The notes below the pieces were generated by a model. That model saw only the letters and a list, made by a program, of their open reading frames with translations, had not been told where the DNA came from and ran no database searches. A program made the translations under genes and the position numbers. A stretch of DNA of 22,686 nucleotides from an uncultured Clostridia bacterium (GTDB taxonomy: Bacteria; Bacillota; Clostridia; Christensenellales; Borkfalkiaceae): contig CAKQKA010000015.1 in NCBI GenBank assembly GCA_934247855.1, forward strand, positions 1 through 22,686. Reading direction: 5' to 3'. This document shows positions 17,519 to 22,686 of this stretch, piece after piece. Position 1 is the stretch's first letter; each line of letters opens with the position of its first letter.

Positions 17519-17533
17519 TAAATAAAAATTTTG

Positions 17534-17549
17534 CTGAAAACGAATTATG
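17534..17549 (+). promoter_or_regulatory. Weak cre-like sequence over the LacI start codon
   Basis: CTGAAAACGAATTATG matches the central 12 positions of the Firmicutes catabolite-responsive element consensus (WTGNAARCGNWWWCAW) but fails at the outermost base on the left and the last three on the right. It overlaps the regulator's ATG. It could be a LacI/CcpA-family binding site controlling the regulator itself, or a chance match in A-rich leader sequence. Confidence 0.2.
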
Positions 17550-18551
17550 AAAGTTACAAGAAAAGACATAGCGAATTATGCCGGAGTGTCGGAACAAACG
17601 GTTTCCTACGTTCTCAACAATAGTCGTAAGTTTTCGGACGATGTTGTAAACAGAGTAAATAAAGCGATAAAAGATCTGAACTATCAGCCAGATATGATAG
17701 CGAGGAGCATGTCGCAAAAACAGACGAAAACCGTCGCCGTTTTAATAAGGGATATGGAAAACCCGATATTCCCGGCGATTATCCGCGGGTTTCAGAAAAA
17801 AGCGTTCGAAAAAGGCTATTCGGTTTATATCGCCGACGTTGAGGGCTGTGAAAACGTCGACCTTCTGGTTTCCACTTTGATTTCGCGGCGCATAGACGGC
17901 GTTTATATCTCGATGTTCGCCGACAGCGATTTCGTCCGCGTGATCAAAAGGTTCGTCGATAACGGTATAAAAGTCGTCATAGGTAACGAAGAGTCCTCGC
18001 TGGACGGCGTTCCGAGCGTCACGGTGGATTTCGTCGACGGAATGAGGCAGATCATCGCGTATTTAAAGGGTAAAGGTCATAAGAAAATTGTGTATCTGAG
18101 CGGTATCGATATAACCCGCAAAAACGACGGACGTTACGCCGCTTTTTGTGACGAATACAGGCGCGCTTTCGATGTCGAACCTTTGGTTATAGAAAACGAA
18201 AAGCCGTATGCTACGACCGTAGAAAGCGGTAAAATGCTGACCGAAAAACTGTTCGAAGTAACCGACGATTTCACGGCGATAGTAACCACGAACGACCTTA
18301 TGGCTTACGGAGCGATAGATGCATTGAAACAAAGAGGCAAACGCATTCCCGACGATGTGTCCGTCGTGGGCGTAGACGACATTATGTTCTCGAAATATAT
18401 AAACCCGCCGCTCACAACGCTCGGATACGATAACGAGCAATTCGGTGAAAAAACGTTCAAAGTTCTGCTCGGCAAAATGACGGATAAAGACGTCGTTTCG
18501 GCAAAAGAATATTGCCATATCATTGAGCGCGAAAGCGTAAAAACCATCTGA
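17547..18551 (+). CDS. LacI-family transcriptional regulator
   Basis: A 334-residue regulator of normal family length. The N-terminal helix-turn-helix reads TRKDIANYAGVSEQTVSYVLN, followed by the hinge helix region PDMIARSM and a periplasmic-binding-protein-like effector domain (KTVAVLIRDMENPIFPAIIRG at about 60-80; ISRRIDGVYIS; TTNDLMAYGAIDALKQRG; PPLTTLGYDNEQFG near the end). It sits immediately after the carbohydrate genes on the same strand but behind its own tandem promoters, so it is the probable sugar-responsive repressor of the locus; its operator at the start of the operon would lie outside the window. The effector sugar cannot be read from the sequence. No terminator is visible between it and the integrase remnant that follows. 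Confidence 0.95.
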   Translation: MKVTRKDIANYAGVSEQTVSYVLNNSRKFSDDVVNRVNKAIKDLNYQPDMIARSMSQKQTKTVAVLIRDMENPIFPAIIRGFQKKAFEKGYSVYIADVEGCENVDLLVSTLISRRIDGVYISMFADSDFVRVIKRFVDNGIKVVIGNEESSLDGVPSVTVDFVDGMRQIIAYLKGKGHKKIVYLSGIDITRKNDGRYAAFCDEYRRAFDVEPLVIENEKPYATTVESGKMLTEKLFEVTDDFTAIVTTNDLMAYGAIDALKQRGKRIPDDVSVVGVDDIMFSKYINPPLTTLGYDNEQFGEKTFKVLLGKMTDKDVVSAKEYCHIIERESVKTI

Positions 18552-18588
18552 TTACCGCCGATTCTGCCAGACTTGCTTAGGGGGATAA

Positions 18589-19407
18589 TCGCGATATGTC
18601 GCAAAAAGCGGCGTTAATCGCCTTGAAGTGGCAAAGAAGCCGTATATAAAAGAAAATACTTATGATTTTTATTTGCAAACAATTCAGACTTACATTATAC
18701 CGAAACTCGGCAAAGAGCCTATAAAGAGAATATCGCAAGTCGATATTCAAAAATTCTTAAACGAATATACAGAAAAGGGTTTAAACCGAACTGCGGAAAA
18801 AATCATGATGGTATTAAATCAGGTCTTTAATTATGCGGTGGGCGAAGATATAATCAACAAGTCTCCGATGATTAACGTTAAAATCGGCGCATATGAACAA
18901 TAACACGGCGTTCCACTGTCAAGAGAGGAAGAAAAGGCGTTTCTATCGTCCTTTCGGCAAGATAGCACGCCCAACAAGCAAGCCTACGCTTTTATGCTTT
19001 ATACGGGAATACGGTGCGCCGAACTTGCCACAATGACGATTGATGAAACATGGGTAACCGTCATATCGGCGAAACAGCGCAAAGGACTTAAAGAGAAAAC
19101 CCGAAGAATACCTATTTCGCCAATGCTCCGAAAGATTTTACCGCTAATCAACGTAGACAAAATAAAAAAGATTGCAAAAAACACGCTGACGTGCAAATTT
19201 GCCAAAGCTATACCGGGGCACCATTTACTTGACTTGCGTCATACATTCATAACGCGCTGTCAGGAGTGCGAAATACCCCGAGAAATAGTGAGCATATGGG
19301 CGGGGCATTCCGCGGATCAGTCGATAACGACCTTAGTTTATCCACACTTAGAGCAATACAAGGAACGGCAACTAAGAGAAATCGCTAAATACGACTACGA
19401 TTTATAA
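18589..19407 (+). pseudogene. Tyrosine-type integrase remnant (5'-truncated, in-frame stop)
   Basis: Two ORFs in the same frame make one phage/ICE-type integrase. The first part (about 18619-18900) is the SAM-like core-binding domain: VAKKPYIKENTYDFYLQTI, IPKLGKEPIKRISQVDIQKF, VLNQVFNYAV. A TAA at 18901-18903 interrupts, then HGVPLSREEEKAFL continues in frame into the catalytic domain: first Arg in YTGIRCAEL, Lys in the KQRKGLKEK hairpin, LRHTFITR with the second Arg, WAGHS, and the tyrosine in LVYPHL. The residue usually His before xLR appears to be Leu. The N-terminal arm-binding domain and a start codon are missing; a TAA at 18586-18588 closes the frame upstream. It begins about 40 bases after the LacI stop. 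Probably inactive. It marks an old insertion between two sugar systems. Confidence 0.85.
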
Positions 19408-19479
19408 AAAAATCTCGCTCCAAAAAAATCCAAAATTACACGAAAAAAGTGTACCCTACAAAAAATGAAATACAAAAAA

Positions 19480-19528
19480 CGCACTGTTTTTCTAACGTTT
19501 TAAACCCAAAACAATAGGAAATAGTGCG
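19480..19528. repeat. Inverted repeat in the mobile-element scar
   Basis: CGCACT (19480-19485) and AGTGCG (19523-19528) are perfectly inverted, and pairing extends inward to about 12 pairs if G-U is allowed, around a loop of about 24 bases. It lies about 70 bases behind the integrase remnant. It could be an attachment-site arm or recombinase-binding site, or a remnant transposon end; no duplication of flanking sequence was seen. Confidence 0.35.
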
Positions 19529-19563
19529 TAGATGGCTGACCGCATTGTGCCAAATTTGAACTT

Positions 19564-19665
19564 TCAAGTTCTTCGAGAGTAATTCTGTTTTTCAACGTCG
19601 GCTAATTGTTTGTCGAGCCTCGGAAAAAGAGTATTTTCTTTATATTGCAATTCAAACAGTAACAT
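19564..19665 (-). pseudogene. Possible fragment of a large serine recombinase (C-terminal coiled-coil region)
   Basis: On the - strand, translation from the ATG at 19665 gives MLLFELQYKENTLFPRLDKQ followed by LADVEKQ and stops after a few unrelated residues at 19564. The LQYxENTxxPxLxKQLADVEK pattern resembles the charged helical segment found in Firmicutes large serine recombinases. Just beyond it another - strand frame reads ITLEELES, which resembles the RLEELE segment expected about 25 residues later in the same region, so an internal deletion with frame change would explain both. Recognition is from memory of the family pattern over a short stretch and is tentative. Confidence 0.35.
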
Positions 19666-19885
19666 TGACAGGCGATTGATTATCGCATGTATCAAAAGAA
19701 AAAGATCTGCCAACAATTTCTATAATGATTAAAATGATTAGGATTATCGTTACAAATGCGAATTTGTAAACTAAAGCCTCGAATAACGACATATCTTCTT
19801 TATTCTTATCTTTTTTATTCCTATGCAATTTAGCATTCCTTAACGAAGATGTTGTTTTGCCTCCCATAGTAAAAAGCACAATCAA
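19652..19885 (-). CDS. Unrecognised small membrane-protein ORF (possibly a fragment)
   Basis: A 77-residue ORF starting at TTG, with an in-frame ATG at 19867 but no good ribosome site at either. It has a charged stretch (NAKLHRNKKDKNKED) and a strongly hydrophobic helix (FAFVTIILIILIIIEIVG). The frame stays open upstream to about 19975 and encodes a further hydrophobic segment (GIIICSILIGFSSSILIVLF) without any ATG, GTG or TTG, which suggests the 5' end of a longer two-helix membrane protein was lost. It overlaps the possible recombinase fragment in another frame, so at least one of the two is not real. I do not recognise a family. Confidence 0.3.
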   Translation of the reverse strand: MIVLFTMGGKTTSSLRNAKLHRNKKDKNKEDMSLFEALVYKFAFVTIILIILIIIEIVGRSFSFDTCDNQSPVNVTV

Positions 19886-20114
19886 TATTGATGACGAAAA
19901 GCCAATTAAAATAGAACAAATAATTATTCCGACGTGCGCTTCAATAAAGTAGTCGGTTTCTATAAAAAACAGACGACGAACCGGTTAAACACAAAACACG
20001 TAAAGAAAAAAAGAACATAAAGATTTCCAAGGTGACAGAGAGGATTTACAAGGATACAATCAGTGTGTAATTTTTATGTGAATGATTGTGTAATAAATGA
20101 ATGATATTAAAGAT
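19886..20114. other. Gene-poor A+T-rich stretch without a recognisable gene
   Basis: Apart from the open frame continuing from the small membrane-protein ORF, no coding signal was found. A 7-base perfect inverted repeat, ACAATCA (20056-20062) and TGATTGT (20083-20089), encloses 20 bases. No promoter with convincing -35 and -10 boxes was seen. Confidence 0.4.
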
Positions 20115-20147
20115 AAAAAGATCGCTTTTTCAAGAGCGGTCTTTTTT
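20115..20147 (-). terminator. Bidirectional intrinsic terminator behind the AraC-family gene
   Basis: AAAAAGATCGCT pairs with AGCGGTCTTTTT (one G-U) around a short loop (20127-20134). Read on the - strand the stem is followed by TTTTT, about 85 bases after the AraC-family stop, making it that gene's terminator. Read on the + strand it ends in TTTTTT, so it can also stop transcripts coming from the mobile-element scar. Confidence 0.85.
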
Positions 20148-20229
20148 GTATATTATCATCAGAGTAATACTGTTTTTATTATTTAATGAAAGTGAAGAAC
20201 AGCTTTTTTAACGCAATTCGCGCAAAGAC

Positions 20230-21030
20230 TTATTTTTGTGCTTTTTGATGATTGGTACGGTATTGATGAGGTGTAATACCGGTTTTTTCTTTAAACAGAT
20301 GGATCAAATAAGAGACGCTTTCAATGTTGCAGAGCTCTGCAATTTTTTCTAAAGTAAAGTTGCTCGTTTCCAGATACTTTTTGATAAGCAAAACCATTTG
20401 ATTTTTCCTGTCTTGTATCGGAGTAATATTAAAAAATCTTTTATATTTTTTTGTGAAGTAAACGCTGGAATAGTTCGAGCATTCAATCATGTGTTTTACT
20501 GTAAACTTAACGGGGGAGTTGTACATTTGGTCCCGTATGGTTGAAAACAGTTGCATCAATGTATTTTGGGTTGAAGAATCAGTAGCCGAAATTATATATG
20601 CGGTGTTCAGCAGCTGCATAACCCAATTAATCATATCGGGTATATTCTCTTTCTTTTCGGATACTATGTTGGTATTTAAAATATACGATATTTCGTCAAA
20701 CGAACGTATAATTTGCTGCGCGTGGTTCTGGTCGATGGTAAAAACTTGATGTAAGGGAAATTCAAACCGGTCAAAATATTCCTCTTCGACACTAAAAATC
20801 AAAAAAGAATTTAAAAAATTGACATCGTCGCATTTATATGCGTGCAGTTGGTTCGGGGGGTAAATAATAACGCTGTTTTTAGAGACCGCAAAATAATCCG
20901 TTCCGTTATAAGACAGTAAGGTTTGGCTTTGAAATATCAACAAAAGCCATTTATCAAATGTAGCATACTCACTAAAAGCGGGATGCTCCATTTTGTTGGC
21001 AAGTATAGCTATATCTTTTATTTTGCACAT
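20230..21030 (-). CDS. AraC-family transcriptional regulator with N-terminal cupin-type domain
   Basis: A 266-residue regulator. Residues about 20-100 resemble the AraC-type sugar-binding cupin: LLLIFQSQTLLSYNGTDYFAV, then VIIYPPNQLHAYK, the usual PxxxH motif. The C-terminal AraC/XylS DNA-binding domain has two helix-turn-helix units, FTVKHMIECSNYSSVYFTKKYK and FTLEKIAELCNIESVSYLIH, closing with FKEKTGITPHQYR, the family signature. GGAG eight bases before the ATG (complement of 21039-21042) supports the start. It is divergently placed from an LplB-type permease and most likely activates that transporter in response to a sugar; such standalone AraC regulators often control LplB/YtcP importers in Clostridia. 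The regulatory role is inferred from position. Confidence 0.93.
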   Translation of the reverse strand: MCKIKDIAILANKMEHPAFSEYATFDKWLLLIFQSQTLLSYNGTDYFAVSKNSVIIYPPNQLHAYKCDDVNFLNSFLIFSVEEEYFDRFEFPLHQVFTIDQNHAQQIIRSFDEISYILNTNIVSEKKENIPDMINWVMQLLNTAYIISATDSSTQNTLMQLFSTIRDQMYNSPVKFTVKHMIECSNYSSVYFTKKYKRFFNITPIQDRKNQMVLLIKKYLETSNFTLEKIAELCNIESVSYLIHLFKEKTGITPHQYRTNHQKAQK

Positions 21031-21075
21031 AATTGAGTCTCCATATAAATCAATGCTGCGGTAAAATTGTCTTTG

Positions 21076-21089
21076 AAACGATTACGTTT
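21076..21089. promoter_or_regulatory. Candidate operator palindrome between divergent genes
   Basis: AAACG-ATTA-CGTTT, a 14-bp imperfect palindrome with five-base perfect arms, lies in the leader of the AraC-family gene, upstream of the permease promoter. The form resembles LacI/CcpA-family operators but does not match the cre consensus exactly. It might bind the neighbouring LacI-family protein or a global regulator; untested. Confidence 0.4.
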
Positions 21090-21094
21090 AAAAA

Positions 21095-21120
21095 TAGATG
21101 GTTATATTAGATGGCTATAT
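21095..21120. repeat. 13-bp tandem direct repeat in the divergent regulatory region
   Basis: TAGATGGTTATAT (21095-21107) and TAGATGGCTATAT (21108-21120) are adjacent and differ at one base. AraC-type regulators bind direct repeats, so this is a plausible self-regulation site; it overlaps the -10 and start point of the AraC-gene promoter. The 13-base period is shorter than the about 21-base spacing of classical AraC half-sites. Confidence 0.5.
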
Positions 21121-21147
21121 ATTAACACAACAGCAATAGCTTGTCAA
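21119..21147 (-). promoter_or_regulatory. Promoter of the AraC-family gene
   Basis: On the - strand: TTGACA (complement of 21142-21147), 17-base spacer, TAATAT (complement of 21119-21124). The -35 is perfect and the -10 matches four of six. The predicted start falls near 21112, inside the direct repeat, giving a leader of about 80 bases. Confidence 0.65.
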
Positions 21148-21189
21148 TAAGTTGTTATTAAAAAAGCAATTTTTGTTAAAAGAAAAGTA

Positions 21190-21218
21190 TTGAATGCGCT
21201 ACGGGCATTTGATATAAT
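21190..21218 (+). promoter_or_regulatory. Promoter of the LplB/YtcP transporter operon
   Basis: TTGAAT (21190-21195), 17-base spacer, TATAAT (21213-21218). A start near 21225 would place the AGGAGG ribosome site almost at the 5' end of the mRNA. The longest open frame of the permease begins with the TTG of this -35 box, so that apparent start is a promoter element. Confidence 0.75.
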
Positions 21219-21246
21219 AAGTTTAGCAAATAAGGAGGGAGCATCG

Positions 21247-22167
21247 TTGAGGAGAAACAAAAATCAAATAGAATGGCAAATTATGGTTTTGCCTGCTATG
21301 GTTTTTTTATTGATTTTTAATATTCTGCCGTTATTTGGCCTGGTAACAGCTTTTCAGGATTTCAAATTGAGCTTAGGTTTTTTTAATTCTCCCTGGGCAA
21401 AGGTTAACGGCGAAACGGATTTATTCAAGCATTTTAAATTTTTCTTTTCGGATCCTGCCGTGTGGGGGGTAATACGCAATACCCTGGTAATGAATATTTT
21501 GGGGTTAGCGATTAATTTCCCGCTGCCTATTGTTTTCGCTCTGTTGTTAAATGAAATTTTCAGCACCAACCTCAAAAAAGGGATACAAACAATAACGTAT
21601 TTACCGCACTTTTTCTCGTGGATAGTTTTTGGTAGTATGTTTGTGAAAATTTTAAACCCGACAACGGGAATCACCGTAGCGATTGCCGAGCTTTTCAATA
21701 AAGAGACGATTGATTTTATCAATGAACCGGAATATTTTTACGGTATCGCAATAATAACTTCTCTAATAAAGGGTTTGGGTTGGAATTCAATTATTTATAC
21801 CGCAGCGCTTACCGGCACGGATATAAGTTTGATTGAATATGCGGAGCTCGAAGGGGCAAGCCGTTGGCAAAAGTGGAAATACGTTTATATACCAACTATG
21901 TTACCCACGGTGGTGCTGTACTTCGTTTTTGCCGTCGGTGGGCTTTTTGCGTCAAATTTTGACCAGATTTATATACTTAAAAACGATTTAAACAAAGAGA
22001 GAGCGGAGGTTATTTCAACGTACGTATATAACTTGGGTATAGGCAGTGGATTGTTTGAAATTTCATACTCTACCGCTGTTGGAATAATGCAGTCGATCAT
22101 CAGTATCTTTCTTGTATTAGGTACAAACTGGATTAGCAAAAAGCTGACCGGGAGGGGAATTGTATGA
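21247..22167 (+). CDS. lplB: LplB-type sugar ABC transporter permease
   Basis: A 306-residue permease starting at TTG 21247, eight bases after a perfect AGGAGG (21233-21238). The in-frame TTG at 21190 is rejected because it lies in the promoter. The sequence begins RRNKNQIEWQIMVLPAMVFL, with VLPAMVFLLIFNILPLFGLVTAFQDFK typical of LplB-type polysaccharide or oligosaccharide permeases. Conserved blocks include LLLNEIFSTNLKKGIQTITY, YLPHFFSWIV, GLGWNSIIYTAALTG and the EAA loop YAELEGASRWQKW (Gly203). It pairs with the permease that follows, with a 4-base ATGA overlap. A LipO-type binding protein would be expected downstream, outside the window. Base composition is more A+T-rich than in the left-hand locus. 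The symbol denotes family resemblance. Confidence 0.9.
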   Translation: MRRNKNQIEWQIMVLPAMVFLLIFNILPLFGLVTAFQDFKLSLGFFNSPWAKVNGETDLFKHFKFFFSDPAVWGVIRNTLVMNILGLAINFPLPIVFALLLNEIFSTNLKKGIQTITYLPHFFSWIVFGSMFVKILNPTTGITVAIAELFNKETIDFINEPEYFYGIAIITSLIKGLGWNSIIYTAALTGTDISLIEYAELEGASRWQKWKYVYIPTMLPTVVLYFVFAVGGLFASNFDQIYILKNDLNKERAEVISTYVYNLGIGSGLFEISYSTAVGIMQSIISIFLVLGTNWISKKLTGRGIV

Positions 22168-22686
22168 TTCATTACAAAAAATCTGCCGGAGATATCGCTT
22201 TTAAAATAATTCTTGCGCTGATAATGACCTCTATTGTTTTGCTTACGCTATATCCCCTATGGTACATAGTGGTTGCAAGCTTTAACGAGGGGTTGGATTT
22301 TGCAAGAGGAGGCGTTTATTTTTTCCCTAGAAAATTTACCCTTAAAAACTATAGCATTGTTTTTGCAAACGATGATTTACTTCGCGGGTTTATTATAACA
22401 ATCGCAAGAACCGTAATAGGTTCTGTAACGCACACGCTGTTCACTGCAATTTTTGCGTACGGCTTTATGCAAAAGAAATTAAAATTCAAGAAGCTTTACT
22501 TTGGGCTGTGCGTGTTTACAATGTTTGTAAACGGCGGTATGATACCCACATATATCATAATAACCGAGTTGGGTTTTCAGGATAATTTTTTAGTATATAT
22601 TATACCGACGCTGTTTAGCTTTTGGAACGGTTTAATATTTGTCAATTTCTTTTCGGGTATACCGGATTCTATATACGAAAGTGCGC
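22164..22686 (+). CDS. ytcP: YtcP-type sugar ABC transporter permease (3'-partial)
   Basis: An open frame runs from ATG 22164 to the window edge (174 codons seen of the usual about 290-300). The ATG overlaps the upstream TGA as ATGA, with GGAGGGG at 22151-22157. The protein begins MIHYKKSAGDIAFKIILAL and has the typical first helix and following motif LYPLWYIVVASFNEG, then FFPRKFTLKNYSIVF, TLFTAIFAYGF and MFVNGGMIPTYIII, all diagnostic of YtcP-type partners of LplB. It ends at GIPDSIYESA, just where the EAA loop begins. It forms the second half of the import channel; the symbol denotes family resemblance. Confidence 0.92.
   Translation, partial: MIHYKKSAGDIAFKIILALIMTSIVLLTLYPLWYIVVASFNEGLDFARGGVYFFPRKFTLKNYSIVFANDDLLRGFIITIARTVIGSVTHTLFTAIFAYGFMQKKLKFKKLYFGLCVFTMFVNGGMIPTYIIITELGFQDNFLVYIIPTLFSFWNGLIFVNFFSGIPDSIYESA

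Noticed and set aside
18591..18602. Terminator for the LacI gene (GCGA-TATG-TCGC hairpin)
   Set aside because: Only four base pairs and followed by A-rich rather than T-rich sequence.
18552..20229. tRNA gene serving as integration site, or a CRISPR array
   Set aside because: No cloverleaf-like sequence with a T-arm motif and no regularly spaced direct repeats were found.
20489..20749. 86-codon + strand ORF inside the AraC-family gene
   Set aside because: Antisense to a confidently recognised regulator; no ribosome site.
21074..21089. Catabolite-responsive element (cre)
   Set aside because: TTGAAACGATTACGTT is one base short between TG and CG compared with the cre consensus; kept only as a generic operator candidate.
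21190..21246. Upstream TTG start giving 19 extra residues to the LplB-type permease
   Set aside because: This TTG is the -35 box of a TTGAAT-17-TATAAT promoter, and a perfect AGGAGG serves TTG 21247.

Overview
The window reads as low-to-mid GC Gram-positive (Firmicutes/Clostridia-type) DNA, probably from an uncultured gut anaerobe. The signs are lipoprotein signal peptides with Gram-positive style lipoboxes, strong AGGAGG ribosome sites, binding-protein/permease sugar importers without an ATPase gene, and LacI- and AraC-type local regulators. The taxonomic placement is inference from gene content only.

Left part (1-18551): one co-directional glycan-utilisation locus on the + strand. In order: the 3' end of a large wall- or membrane-anchored surface protein (lectin-like modules, three cadherin-like repeats, C-terminal membrane helix); an intergenic stem-loop; a sugar-binding lipoprotein; two CUT1-type (MalF/MalG-like) permeases; a 1566-residue lipoprotein GH13 alpha-amylase-family enzyme; a 944-residue cytoplasmic GH106-like glycoside hydrolase whose start codon overlaps the preceding stop (TAATG); a second, cytoplasmic 1177-residue GH13 enzyme paralogous to the first; and a LacI-family regulator with its own tandem near-consensus promoters. 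The simplest reading is: bind and cut an alpha-glucan-like polymer outside, import the oligosaccharides, finish degradation inside, under LacI control. Both GH13 enzymes keep the catalytic Asp/Glu/Asp but share unusual replacements in the conserved GH13 regions I and V, and both carry very long C-terminal beta-sandwich tails. This is the most distinctive part of the window.

Middle (about 18589-20150): a mobile-element scar. It holds a 5'-truncated tyrosine integrase broken by an in-frame TAA, a possible fragment of a large serine recombinase on the - strand, an unrecognised small membrane-protein ORF, and several inverted repeats. No intact gene is assured here.

Right part (20150-22686): a second, visibly more A+T-rich sugar-uptake system. 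An AraC-family regulator (- strand, with a bidirectional terminator behind it) is divergent from an LplB-type permease and a YtcP-type permease that runs off the window end. The divergent intergenic region contains a promoter for each direction, an AAACG-N4-CGTTT palindrome and a 13-bp tandem direct repeat. The two permease genes overlap by ATGA.

No rRNA, tRNA or CRISPR array was seen.
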